From the NCBI GenBank assembly GCA_030248295.1, contig JASANH010001283.1, positions 310,001-374,000 of the forward strand: a DNA stretch of 64,000 bases, read 5' to 3'. The position numbers and the translations under genes are program-made. The notes beneath the pieces were generated by a model that worked only from the letters and a program-made list of their open reading frames with translations, made no database searches and was not told the origin of the DNA. Source of the stretch: Mesodorylaimus sp. YZB2_4 (lineage: Eukaryota > Nematoda > Enoplea > Dorylaimida > Dorylaimidae). Position 1 is the first letter of the stretch; each line of letters opens with the position of its first letter. Shown piece by piece: positions 1 through 10,356 of this stretch.

Positions 1-1098
1 TTGGTTGAGGCGGAGGCTCAGTCGGGCATGGATCGCACATGAACATGCCGAGGCACTTCTTTAACTGATGAGCATTTTCCATAGGCTCAGTTCCTTTGCG
101 TTTCACAATGGTCATCGGACCACAAGCTTGAGAGCAGTTTGGTCGCAGTGCTTCCCAAGGCCAATTATCGTCGTAGACACGCTCGCATTCTCCCTCGTCG
201 CAGCTGACAGCTGGTTTGGATTCGCTGCACGTTTCTTCATCGATGTTCGGGGCCTCGCCGCCCCTCCATGCCTCGAAGATGCACTTGCTTCGCTCCGCGT
301 CTTCGAAACGGCAGATTGACTTCCATGCGCACAGATCATGTATCATGGCCTGTTTCACTTCGAGAAGTGCCGTAACGATGTTGTCTTTCTCGTCACTTGT
401 GAAATAGAACACCCTGTCTTCTCGGCCAGCGCATTTTTTCGCCTGAGCATTGCCGGAAAGTCGAGCTTCTTTGATTTTTGCGTTAAGCCCACTTGGAGGA
501 CGGATTTGTGGAAAGCTAGTGCGTAGATGAGGACGCCCTTCCCACGCATGGCAGCGAGTCTTCTGGCGGTGATGGAGTCGTAGTGATCATTGTATGGATG
601 CATCACAATGATCACCTTGGCTCGGGTTCGATCTTCGTAGTTGAAAATTTTTTCATCAGCAAGCTGCGAAATGTATGAGTAATCGAAATTCCATAAAATA
701 AAGTACGGGAAGTTGGTAGGTTGCAGATTTGTGGATGGATTCCATTCGTTGATCGCTTCAGTGATCGCACCTGGATTGCCCGTCAGATTTGTCAGGACTT
801 TCGAAAACGGCGGAGGCAAGTTTTTGCCGCGATGTACATTGTTGTGGTCGCTTTGGTTCATGACTGGATCAAGCAAAGCGACACGCACCTTCTCGTCGCT
901 GATTTCAAAGTTTGATGTAAGAAACTCGATGTAGGCTTCACCGAAACCATACTTCGCATTGCTGGTTGCATTCGAGGTAGCGAGAATAGCGATGATGTCA
1001 ATCTCGCCATCGATTTTCTTTTGACAGCTGACAATGGATTGTTCAGCGAACACGATTAACAGCAACGGGATCATCGAGCAGAAGCTGCGTCCAGTCAT
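1..1098 (-). CDS. Secreted vWA-like protein with Cys-rich tail (3' end beyond window)
   Basis: The start is the ATG at 1098; exon 1 runs 1098-493 and exon 2 runs 442 to the window edge, split by a 50-nt GT-AG intron (492-443) that keeps phase 0. Residues 1-26 form a signal peptide (MTGRSFC then a hydrophobic run). The next 190 residues alternate beta and alpha elements like a von Willebrand A domain: DIIAILATS, then VRVALLD, then KVIIVMHP, then GVLIYALAF, and in exon 2 RVFYFTSDEKDNIVTALLEV. The usual DxSxS metal-binding motif is not intact (LATSNATS stands there), so metal-dependent adhesion is doubtful. After the domain, about 105 residues are rich in cysteine (CAWKSIC, ETC, SCDEGEC, NCSQAC, FMCDPC) and continue past base 1. 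Without the intron the frame runs into a stop, which supports the splice. The vWA assignment rests on pattern only; partners and function are unknown. Confidence 0.62.
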
Positions 1099-1529
1099 TT
1101 TCACTCCTGGGCTTCCAAAGTTTCACTGGTTTCTATGAAGGAGATTCTAGTGTACCAATGGACGCCGCTTTGCTCATACGTTGAATCAGCAAGCTTTCGG
1201 ACGAAATCGCATGCCAGTGAACCTGAAGAAAGAATGACGCTATCTAGTTCACATACACGTGTATCAGTGCCCCGCATTGTAATATGCGAAGTTAGACGAC
1301 GCGGTCACAATGCACCACTATCGCCGAGGTTTATGCCAATACTCGCGGCGATAGTGGTGCAGCGGTCAAGTTCTGTTACTAATGGTCGTCATGACACACC
1401 AAGCGACGCACTAAACTAATGGATGTGTAGGCTTAGTAATTATGCAGCTGCTGCCATAGCCAAAAACACTGAAGCCATGCAGCCACATGGCTCACATACT
1501 TTTATTATGGTATCGAGTGATCTGTTCAT
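1099..1529. other. No gene seen
   Basis: Upstream of the vWA-like gene. It should hold that gene's promoter. I see no clear TATA box and no coding pattern on either strand. Confidence 0.5.
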
Positions 1530-1665
1530 GTTTCACCGCATCACCAAATGCGCACTCGAGGGTGAAGGGACACATTTTACACGAAATGATTTACTGGCCC
1601 GCGAGTCGAACACTCGCCCGTAGCTGCGAGCCTGGCATGAGAGGCAGACGCCTAACCCGCCAGGC
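1530..1665 (-). repeat. tRNA-derived SINE-like repeat, family 1, copy 1
   Basis: Read on the minus strand it begins with a tRNA-like head. The A-box-like part is TGGCGGGTTAGGCG, then CTGCCTCTCATGC, then a B-box-like GTTCGACTC. A shared body follows with an AAAATGTGT-like stretch and the motif CCCTCGAGTGCGC. The same head and body recur at 6175-6360, 30505-30655 and 55915-56075. The cloverleaf is degraded, so it is not called as a tRNA gene. Confidence 0.65.
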
Positions 1666-1894
1666 CCAGGCTGGTGGTGGTGATGGTCATCTGTAGGTGG
1701 ACTATGTAGTCTTCAGTCTCTGTATTTTCGCTGGTTGTTTCTTGATACCCTCGGCAGTCAGCTGCTGCTGGCCGTGTACCCCTGTCTATCAGTTAGTTGA
1801 TTAAACCGGTTTTGTTAACAATTTATTCAGTCAACCGCAAAGGACTGGGCTTTTTTTATAAAATTTTAAGAAGACTACTTTGAATTCAAGAAGC

Positions 1895-2225
1895 AAAAAA
1901 TCAAACATATTCGAAGCTAAAGTCATATGTATGAATGTGTTTTAATGTCAGAAAAGTGAATTTTCGCCGTGTTGTGCAGTAAATAAACTGTTGCTTTGGT
2001 CTGAGTACTCTTTGAGAAATAGCGAGTCTGTTGTGGCACCAAAGCTGTATTTCAAATATTCACAACAACCGCCACAACAACCGTTCGGTGTTTAGTTTTT
2101 GCCAGAATGCAGCGTCTTTCAGAGAAAAATCTTCGTAAGAATCCATTAGATTAGAGAACGGTCGGTTTGTTTGTTAGACATGGTGCAACAAAAATTTTTC
2201 TCCGCACAGACTAATATTGATTTGA
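1895..2225 (+). repeat. Dispersed direct repeat, copy 1 of 2
   Basis: About 330 bp that match 16240-16560 in the same orientation with small indels. Shared anchors include AAGCTGTATTTCAAATAT, TCTTCGT(A/G)AGAAT and ACGGTCGGTTTGTTTG. No coding frame is supported. It is probably a mobile element fragment or an old segmental duplication. Confidence 0.6.
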
Positions 2226-2229
2226 CATA

Positions 2230-2704
2230 CAGGGCTGGCAATAAAAGCCTTCGGATTTTCAACTCAAATAATTCGCGCGGTTTTAAAAATTTAAAAGCGA
2301 TACTTGAGCACAGCATAGCAGGCAGAGCGGGATTTTGTTTGCATAAATGTTGTCATAGTGCTGCAGAAAGTCCAGTAGGATTTGTGACAAGAGTAGGGGC
2401 ACCATCCTGCTAGAAACAATAATTCCTGCAAACCATTCAGTTAAGCCGCCGTGGGAATAATGCATTTCGTTATCACTGGGCTGTTTGCACCTTTCAGCAG
2501 ACAAAATCCACTTTGATGTAGGTTTTAAGTCAGTAAACGCGCAGAATTTGGAAATTTTAGACAAAATGAAATATTTTGAAATTTTGTCAAAAAAAACAAA
2601 ATCCTGCTCTGCCTACTATGCTATGCTCAAGTATCGCTTCTAAATTTTTTAAAACGCGCGAATTATTAGAGTTGAAAATCCGCGCGCCTTTATTGCCAAC
2701 TCTG
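2230..2704. mobile_element. Foldback (inverted-repeat) element, about 475 bp
   Basis: The first ~110 bp (2230-2341) return as a reverse complement at 2595-2704. Both arms read CAG(G/A)G(C/T)TGGCAATAAA at the outer end and reach a TCAAGTATCGCTT-like core inward. The CAG(G/A)G ends recall hAT-type terminal repeats, but no matching 8-bp target duplication was found. No transposase is visible between the arms. Confidence 0.6.
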
Positions 2705-2758
2705 TACTGTATATTACCTTGAAAACTTTTGAAGTCTAATCTCCTCTGTGGACTCTTA

Positions 2759-3204
2759 CAAGGGAACATCGCCAACCGTTAGGTCGAACTTTGAGAAACC
2801 GAAATTTGTAATACGTTCTAAGGAGCAAAAGAAAGCTCCGCGCAAAATATTAGAGGCGTCTGGCCAACTGGTCAGTCGAGGTCAGCGCGTAAAGTATACG
2901 GTGGAATTCCCAAATTCTGCTGGATTTTTTGGTGTTTTCGGGGAAAAACCCCCGAACGCGAGTGTTGAAAGTTTAAAATCGAACCTCCAAACCCAAAAAC
3001 CCCGTTTTGAAAAAACTCTGCGTGTTTTTCTAAACGCTCAGCTTCCTCAACACACAAAAATTCGGGACTTTAGACGCAGCCCACTACTGACCAGTTGGCC
3101 AGACGCCTCTAATATTTTGCGCAGAGCTTTCTTTTGCTCCTAGGAACGTATTACAAATTTCGGTTTCTCAAAGTTCGACCTAAGGGTTTGGCGATGTTCC
3201 CTTG
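2759..3204. mobile_element. MITE with ~125-bp terminal inverted repeats and TTA target duplication
   Basis: The arms are nearly identical: about 2759-2882 and the reverse complement of about 3085-3204. Outer ends read CAAGGGAACATCGCCAA. TTA stands on both sides (2756-2758 and 3205-3207), the target duplication typical of PIF/Harbinger elements. At 446 bp and without a transposase it is non-autonomous. A 131-codon open frame across it is a by-product of the palindrome and is not called. Confidence 0.75.
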
Positions 3205-3417
3205 TTAGTTAAATAATGTCATACCCGAGAAAAGTTTCTAGTAAACATGGCAGCAATTCTTTTTGTCATCTGAGGTCCCTGGTATTTTTTTCATTAAAAT
3301 GAATCATTCGTCACTAAGCTCTTGCGTTTACAGTTTGGGAACTCTCCAGCCTGCTGGCTTGTTGACTGGCAGTTACGTGAGGCATGAATAAAAAAGCTCT
3401 AAGTTGATTAAAACAGA

Positions 3418-3423
3418 TTTATT
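3418..3423 (-). terminator. Poly(A) signal of the lipocalin gene
   Basis: AATAAA on the minus strand, about 73 nt beyond the lipocalin stop codon, in AT-rich sequence. Confidence 0.6.
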
Positions 3424-3495
3424 TTTTGTTCTACTGCAAGTTATTAAAACAAATGATCACGTTGAAGTAGAGCTACAAATATAGTTTTTTCCTGA

Positions 3496-4056
3496 TCACA
3501 AGTTTGGTGCAATTCCAGTTGGGGTCTTGACGAAGTCCTTCTCAGTCAGGGCGGTCCTATTTTTGAAAATTTCGAAAGCAAAGTCGATTTGTTTTTGAGG
3601 CAAATTTTGTTGTCGACCCAAAATCCACCCCCTTTTCTTTTCGAACAAACCGAGTGTCTTGCTGTCGCTGTAGATGACAGTGATGCTGGTGTAGTCGGTG
3701 TACAAGACTCGGTAATCGCCGAGAGGCTGCCACCAGTAGAATTGCAACGACAGGCGAGCCGGCTGGCTTTCATTGATGACCTTTGCTGTCCCTTCGATCG
3801 TGTTCCATTCTTGCTTCTTTGGATCGTATTGGCGGTTGGTGACATTCAGCGAGCCGTCTTCCCTGAGGCTGTAGTAGGCCTCCATATCGCTACCGGCCTC
3901 GAACCAAAGGCCCTTGCTGCGGTAGTTCTCGTACCATTTGCCCACATATCGATTGATGTCGAAATTTTCTTGCAGCGGGACGTCCACTTGATCGTCCGCC
4001 ATCGCATTGTTCCAAAGGCCCAAGAAGAAAACAGTCAGAGCAATTATCTTCATCAT
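3496..4056 (-). CDS. Lipocalin (ApoD/Blc-like), secreted, intronless
   Basis: The 186-codon frame opens with a signal peptide (MMKIIALTVFFLGLWNNAMA). The lipocalin signature follows at about residues 33-45: NRYVGKWYENYRSK, containing the G-x-W of the first strand. Beta-strand blocks then read MEAYYSLREDGSLNVTNR, RLSLQFYWW and YRVLYTDYTSITVIYS. The late motif WILGRQQNLP precedes the C-terminal helix (IDFAFEIFKNR), as in apolipoprotein D and bacterial Blc lipocalins. Such proteins bind small hydrophobic ligands in a beta barrel; the ligand here cannot be told. Length is normal for the family. No intron is needed, unusual for this window, so a retrocopy or an ancestrally intronless gene are both possible. 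A TATA-like box about 85 nt upstream and a downstream AATAAA frame a compact unit. Confidence 0.88.
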   Translation of the reverse strand: MMKIIALTVFFLGLWNNAMADDQVDVPLQENFDINRYVGKWYENYRSKGLWFEAGSDMEAYYSLREDGSLNVTNRQYDPKKQEWNTIEGTAKVINESQPARLSLQFYWWQPLGDYRVLYTDYTSITVIYSDSKTLGLFEKKRGWILGRQQNLPQKQIDFAFEIFKNRTALTEKDFVKTPTGIAPNL

Positions 4057-4136
4057 GTTGACGAAAAGGCGATGGGAGTCAGGAGCAGGTACCGAGGAGG
4101 ATTTAATCGATATGCCACATCAGACGGAACCTGCCC

Positions 4137-4144
4137 TTAAATAG
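4137..4144 (-). promoter_or_regulatory. TATA-like box of the lipocalin gene
   Basis: The minus strand reads CTATTTAAGGGC about 85 nt before the lipocalin ATG. That spacing would leave a 5' UTR of roughly 50 nt. Inferred from sequence and position only. Confidence 0.45.
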
Positions 4145-4149
4145 GCGCA

Positions 4150-5814
4150 GCTGAGTTTACTTTGATAATTTAACTTTGCTCCCAGCAAAGGGATTTCGTC
4201 AAAGTCTAGTCTATTTGAATGCCTGTTATCAGCTTAGACTGATTAAAAGCCTGTCTTGTGACAATTTCAACTAAAGCAGTAGGTACCGAAGGACAGGCAG
4301 ATGTCTTCGCCAGGAAGAACGTGAGCGCTAAAAGGCACAGCTTAATCGTTTGGTACCCGACAATCCGTTCATACAAAACGTGACAAGCGAGAGCTTATTC
4401 TTCTCGGATTGTACTGACGAGTGCCACGTTTTTCATTCAGACGACTTTCGATTATCTAAAACCAAAGGCGGCCAGGCGACTTTGTTTGCGCTGTCATATC
4501 GTCTGCGTCAATTGTGGGGAAGTATTGTAGCCAACGTTATCACGCTGCTCCATAAAATTAATCCTGCAATTTCGCTTTTTATTTTCTGCGGTAGCTTGCA
4601 AAAGCGTGCTTCCGCAAAGGTGCAGTGCACCACAGAATCTGGGTCGTAATGTTGGAAAAAAGAATAATATAGATATTCATGTAGAATAAGACACCCGCGT
4701 ACTATAGAGGGTGGTCAAAATTTTGGACCACTGTCCTAATTATTTAAAAAAGTTGAAATTATCATTACCTAATGATCCCCCTTCGCAATCAAGAATTTCT
4801 AATTCTCGCATGTGTGCTGGGGGTTCAGAATTTTGTCTGTCCCATTAAAACGTGGGCGCTAAATCAGAATATCATACTCTTTTTTCAGTATTTTGATATC
4901 GACTCTGATTGTGCTTCGTCTTTAAAAGAAAGGCAGACGAACACCGCCAATTTGATTCAGTTGGAATGAAATAGGCGCAGGGGAGATTCACTGCCATTAT
5001 TACTGCCTTGGTCGAGCTTGTAATGCTAGAAACATTCCAAACGTGAAACAACAGTTCATAAAAACAGCGTGTCTTTGCTGCAGCAAAACAGCGGCAAAAT
5101 TGGGAAAAGACTGTGCTAACTTTGGTATTAAAATTTTACAGCAGCTGGTAAGAGACCACTTTGAAGTCCAACAAATTTGAAAAAGGCGCGCTGCAGCCTT
5201 ATTTTTATTACTGTTTATTGCAAATAAAAATTACGTTCCCGCTATCCTGTGCGCGTCTTCGCCCATTAATTGCCTGGATGTGTGCTTTTTAAGTCATCAT
5301 TTATTAATTTTTATTTATAAGGTAAGTGGCCACTGCTTATTTCCGCACAGGACAATGAAGACAAGAGTCAACGTGCTATAGAGTGCTGTAGCGACGCGCG
5401 CGGGAAATTTAAAAGCGTATAACTGGAAAGTGGTCTTATTATCCACATTTACAAAGACCCGCAGTATCATATTTGAAGCCCTAGCGGCAGCCGCAGGCAA
5501 GAATTGCGGCAGTCGTACAGTCAGAGACATACTGGCCACCTGACTAACAATAAGCGAGGATTCCCGTTAGACGAGGCTCAGCATTTTGAAAATGTCCGCG
5601 AAACAGCTACCTATAATACTGTACTGTACAGCATGTGGCAGCCACGACGAGTTTTGTGCCACGTGCCTTTGCTTGCCACTCATAATATACCGGAAATATT
5701 TGCCCGATTCTACGAGTAGCAAAAAAAGTCGAATGACTTTTATGCCAATGTTTTCAAGGTAAAGTCGCTTGCCAATCAGAACAGCAAAGTTGCTGCACGA
5801 TATTGAAGTCTAGC
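4150..5814. other. Intergenic, no gene supported
   Basis: Between the divergent lipocalin gene and the first Ly6-like gene. Open frames here are short, have no domain pattern and lack splice partners. No named repeat was recognised. Confidence 0.45.
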
Positions 5815-7422
5815 ATGACCGCTTTGACAAAAATAAATTTCTTCCGTCTTTTAATTCTATGTTTTATGAAAACGCCTCGAAGTAAGTTTATTAAGATATT
5901 TCTTTCCAGTTTTCTATTTAAAAATATTTTGAACCCTGTTAAGGCGAAGCGCTACAATGTTATAAAATTGCAGTTGGATCATCAACGACGACTGCTGCAC
6001 AAGATATGAACTGCAGTGATACTGAAAATCGTTGCTGGATTTATGCTTGCAACGGAAGTATGCAAAGTGGTTCCATCTGGTTTTTTATGAAAAAAACGAA
6101 AGATTGCTGCCGTAGATTTTCTTCTGCGGGCTAACGTGACACTGATCGTCAGTGTGCACAGTAGCCTGTTTACCGGGGTCGTGGCCTAGCTTGGTAAAGT
6201 CGTCTGCCTCTCACGCTGGGTGCGCACTTACAGGGGAGGGTTCGACTCCCGCCTCGGTACAAAATGATTGTAAATTTTGTGTTCCTTAGCCCTCGAGTGC
6301 GCCTTCTGGTGCTTGACTATGGATGAAGTATGACATGACATGACATGATATGACATGCCTGTGACTGTGAAACATAATTTCGTAATAGGAAGCACATAAG
6401 GAAGATTTGAAATTCTTAAGCTACTGCAGACGTCTACATTTAGCCGTTTTTAAGCGTATTAACTGATTATTTGGTTTATTATACTGTAGATCGGTTTAAA
6501 AAATTGATATATACTGTATGTGTACATATATTTATACATATTGGGCTATGGATGCATAGATATGCATATCATATACTATCTGTTTTCTTTGGGAATGTAC
6601 ACGCGGCCTCTGCGGCAGCGTGAAGGGCGTGTATATTTTCAAAAAAACAGGTTATATATCCATAGTTCATTGGACTAATGGACTGACGGACTAATGGATG
6701 AACTATTAGATATATATATACACATATACATATATACATATACATATACATATATATCACATATATAATTGATATACAAATATATACGTGTATACACATA
6801 ATGGAATAAATACTGTAAGTTCATTATATAACACTGATTATTTTTTATTTAAATGAAGCTACAATGTTCTTCAGAGATGCTTGACATCAGATGAGAATCA
6901 GCTACTCTGATTATCTATTTCAGCTGTGATCAGCTAAGCCATAATAATCGCAGGCTTCAAATTTTAATCAAAGGTCTTTAGGGAGAGAATGGGGACACGT
7001 TCAAGAAGGGTGAGGGGCAGGGTGGATGCTGTCGGTATCTACATGTGCACAAGAGGAAATGCCCCATATAAAATGCTGCCAAACCTGTAATTAGTAAAAT
7101 AATTTTGTTTTCAGCGATACAATATCAAGATTGTAGTAATCATACGGGAGACGACGCTATAGGATGCAAGACGATAGACAAATTTTGCACCGATTGTATT
7201 TGTGATACAGATTTATGCAACAAAGAAGAGATCATCTTAGCGCTTACACAGCAAAGCACATCACCAACTACAGAAGCAAAATCGTCGAGTACTGCGAGAC
7301 GCTCATCGCCAGTCCTCGTTAGCGGGGTCCCCCTGAAAGATTTTTGCTCATCGAAAGCGTCGGAGTTGTCAGATCTGTTTCTTATAATCATTGCCCAGAT
7401 CGTATGCATGCCTTATTTCTGA
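5815..7422 (+). CDS. Secreted Cys-rich Ly6-like protein A
   Basis: Exons 5815-5881, 5974-6057 and 7115-7422 join in phase (67+84+308 nt) to 152 residues. Both introns interrupt after the first codon base, as in the paralogues downstream. Exon 1 encodes a signal peptide (MTALTKINFF then LLILCF). Exons 2 and 3 give a cysteine pattern starting NCSDTENRCWIYACNG and ending FCTDCICDTDLCN, the C-x-C-x(4)-C-N close typical of Ly6/three-finger folds. A Ser/Thr-rich linker follows, then a hydrophobic C-terminus (SDLFLIIIAQIVC), as expected of a GPI-anchor signal. AATAAA lies 26 nt after the stop. The second intron carries a SINE-like copy and a hairpin element. The exon 1 assignment relies on phase and signal peptide. 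Confidence 0.62.
6175..6360 (+). repeat. tRNA-derived SINE-like repeat, family 1, copy 2 (best preserved)
   Basis: The head reads GGTCGTGGCCTAGC (A-box region), CTGCCTCTCACGC and GGTTCGACTCCCGCC (B box). The body carries CCCTCGAGTGCGCC and CTATGGATGAAGTATGACA. The tail is a short array of TGACA units (about 6328-6358), as in SINEs with simple-repeat tails. It sits in intron 2 of Ly6-like gene A. Confidence 0.72.
6580..6651 (+). repeat. ~73-bp hairpin element, copy 1
   Basis: Ends are inverted: CTGTTTTCTTTGGGAATGTA at the left and a TATATTTTC-AAAA-AACAG type right end. The short GC-rich centre contains TGCGGCAGCGTG. Near-identical elements lie at 10284-10356 (opposite orientation) and 16028-16100. 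Confidence 0.7.
6700..6800. repeat. AT-rich microsatellite (TATATACA type)
   Basis: Degenerate TATATA/CATATACA tandem array within the intron of Ly6-like gene A. Confidence 0.7.
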
Positions 7423-7447
7423 GTCGCATAGGGCTGATTTCAAGAAG

Positions 7448-7453
7448 AATAAA
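7448..7453 (+). terminator. Poly(A) signal of Ly6-like gene A
   Basis: AATAAA 26 nt after the TGA stop, followed by an A-rich stretch. Confidence 0.55.
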
Positions 7454-8560
7454 AAACATGAAAGCATGTCATGTAATTTCTAAAAGTTTATCCTGAGACC
7501 TAATATTTTTTGTTTTTGCGTTCGCAATGTGCATGAAAAATTTAATTGGATTTTTATTGGTGTAGTCCTTTTCTTGCGTTCTATATCAAAAAGACCAGAA
7601 TCCTCGCCTCTAAAGAGCCTTTTTTAATTCTTCGACTCTTTTGTGATTGCCTTTTGCATGCATGCGTAACTGGTCTTCGATGTACCTTGACCTAGGCGCC
7701 CTAGGCATTCACCGCCACTTCAGAATCTAGTTAGGCAGACCAGTTGCGCATAGTGTCCTAACAAATATAAGGGCCATTTTTTGTGTTTAGGGGGCAAATT
7801 TGCTCTGTTTGTTGGCTCCGTTTCCAACACTGTCCGTTTTTTGGTTACCTTACTGATTATCCCTAATGGGTTTTTCGGCACGGATAAGCCGTGAAAATTA
7901 AGCTAGACTCTGTACCTATCGTAAAAATTGTCATGATCGCGACATGAGTTCTAATGGATATGGATAAAACTTAAGGCATCCAGTGCCCACCCTACCCAAC
8001 AGTATCCCACAGGCGCAGTATGACCGCTCAATGCCGTGAGGGTGGGGATAGGCAAAATTTAAAAAATTTGACTACAATATCGGTTAAAAATTAAGGCGCC
8101 AACATAAACGTGGGCTTCTCCATAACTACGAATAAAATCTCGAAAAAAATTAACTACGATCCAAATTTTTTCAAAATAAAAATCGCACAAACTCAAAGTT
8201 TGGCGGCAATTTCAAAAAACCAAAAAATGATAAAGCTTGCTATTATGACACTCATTGAACATGAAGGTCTTCGTAAAGCCGAGTCCTTGATGGCGAGATC
8301 CATACCTGTAGAAAGTGCTTGCTTACTGTATCTGCTATCAAAGTCGCTAGCGCACCAAGAAAGAATACATTTGCATTTCGAGTCGGTTCAAAATTGAAAA
8401 TAAATATTCAGCGCGGAAAGGACGCTTTTAAAGATGTTTGAATAGTGCTGATATTAATGCAGTGAGGAAGCGCTTTAAATGCTCCTATGCAAAGTTGTAC
8501 ATATCTGCTACGGCATCTGGAAAAAGCTCAGTCCATTAGTCGATCGTGATATGGAAACTT
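7454..8560. other. Intergenic, no gene supported
   Basis: A 95-codon open frame at 8110-8397 is lysine- and isoleucine-rich, lacks an ATG and splice context, and resembles nothing I recognise. No repeat family was identified. Confidence 0.4.
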
Positions 8561-8746
8561 AATGAACACTTGGTCTTTCCTTTATAAAATGAAGTTTATC
8601 TTCTCGGAAGTCATTGACGCAGTAGTCTCAGCGTGGTCTGACCAATCCGCCATGGCCTTCTTATGTCTTGTAAGAAGCGAACTTCTAATGATTGTTTTTC
8701 TTTTTTGTGTTGTCGCAGGTGAAGAGTTTAAGTTTTACTCGAAAGA

Positions 8747-9008
8747 TTGCGATTCCAGATTCTCGTTTTAGATGAGACCCAGTATGATTACGCGATACTT
8801 CAACATGTTGATAAGATAAATCCTGACGAGTTGCTTGATGGTGTATATTATTGTTACTTCAAGAGAGTTTGGCCAGATTGGGGAGCACAGTCCTTCAACC
8901 TTTGTCTGTCGCTTAGCATCGACCCAGTATATGAATATCTCACCATACTAGCTAGTTTCTTTATAACGCCAAAAAACATCACGCAGTATTTTGCATTATT
9001 CAATGACC
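8747..9008 (+). CDS. Candidate internal exon, unrecognised
   Basis: An open frame reads LDETQYDYAILQHVDKINP, then YYCYFKRVWPDWG, then YEYLTILASFFITPKNIT. It ends at a strong donor (GACC then GTAAGT at 9009). A TTTTAG acceptor at 8766-8771 would make an exon 8772-9008 that is phase 1 on both sides, like the neighbouring Ly6-like exons. Just upstream, in another frame, an ATG at 8652 opens a signal-peptide-like run (SELLMIVFLFCVVA) and then FYSKDCDSRF. I could not join the pieces without a gap or shift. It may be a real secreted protein, or a decayed gene. Confidence 0.3.
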
Positions 9009-10283
9009 GTAAGTATTTCATGCTAAATTGTACTCGGGAAAAAGCAATTCATGCATTATGCTTGTAGCTGTATCCTTCTCACCAATTGAGCGCTGCGTGG
9101 AGCCTATTTTTGGTGGAAAAACGCCGCAGTGCCTTCAAATTGTGAATGTTAGTGTAAACAGGTTGGGGACGCTTTCCAAGCGGGCAGAGCAAATAAAAAT
9201 TTGCCACAAACTACGGCAAAAGGGATTTCTGAACATAACACGGTGCGACAGTCACAAAGAACCTCCAAGCTGATAAATTTATTAACAGCTCATGATATTT
9301 GAAAATATTGTTTCGCTAAAAAGTGCATAATTGCAATAATAACCTAACTGGGAACGTGAATTGTAAGATAAGATCGGCTGCACCTGCAACTTGATGCTAC
9401 ATTGACTTCAGTAATATGGGAAAAAATTCATGAAATGAAACTGGGAAGGTAGTACATGTGGTTTGATGCGCCTTTGGAGCAGGCCGGTCCAGGCTGACAA
9501 AAGGTAATCAAGAAAGATCCTGCCTGTTTTGGCTGGTCGCATGTAATCGCGGTTTTAGGGTTGAGCATAACAACTATAGCCTCACTTATGTCATCGGGCG
9601 CACCAGGTGCCACTCATTAGACCTTGGGTGACATTGCATGCAGACTGTTCATGGAATAGAGGATCTTGCGTGCCTTTCTGTTCGATGGCTAATGATAATA
9701 ATCAATCACAACAAGTAAATGCGGCACCTCATTTTGTGTAAAATAAGCCGGATAATCTTGTCCTGATCTACATTCCCCTACTTTGCCAAACCAATTTCTT
9801 CATGTCTACATTGTTCATGTTGTACTTGCTTTGTAGCGCTCTGTAAACTCTGGGGCTCAAAGCTGAAACGTCGTGATTTTGTTGCACTGTGATCCAGTTT
9901 ATGGTAAAGCACAGGGATATCCTGAAAGAAGCTCTCTCTCTGCAGGCTCTCAAACCATTTTGCTTTGTGCGAGTGTTAACTGAATACCTTCGAGGTCTTG
10001 TCAGCCGAGAGCGGTACGCCCCGACCTGGCGACGCTGACCTGACGACGCCGACCTGAACGGGTGCTGATTTTTGGTCGAGATTATAACGAGACGGGGAGT
10101 GGTGAAATGCGCCAAGTATACATGGATGACACGTTTCTGTTGGCACCACCACTATTTTCGCAGATATTTGTGCTTCTTGCTCGCCGTGGAAGGCTTTGTT
10201 CTTCCCATTCTTTTATGTCTCTTGCCAAACAAGACGACAGACAGAGACATGCGTCAAGATGTTCCAGTTAATCAAAGTTATAA

Positions 10284-10356
10284 CCTGTTTTCTTTGAGAA
10301 TATACACGCCCTCCACGTTTCCGCGCAGGCCACGTGAACATTCCTAAAGAAAACAG
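10284..10356 (-). repeat. ~73-bp hairpin element, copy 2
   Basis: Reverse-complement orientation relative to the copies at 6580 and 16028. On the minus strand it opens CTGTTTTCTTTAGGAATGT and closes ATTCTCAAAGAAAACAGG. Flanks resemble those of copy 1 (ACTAT before, TTATA after), so the conserved unit may be a few bases longer. Confidence 0.7.

Noticed and set aside
2748-3143. 131-codon open frame.
   Set aside because: It lies across the MITE, and its two ends are encoded by inverted copies of the same DNA.
6177-6262. tRNA gene with intron.
   Set aside because: The same unit plus a non-tRNA body recurs in at least four places, which marks it as a SINE-like element.
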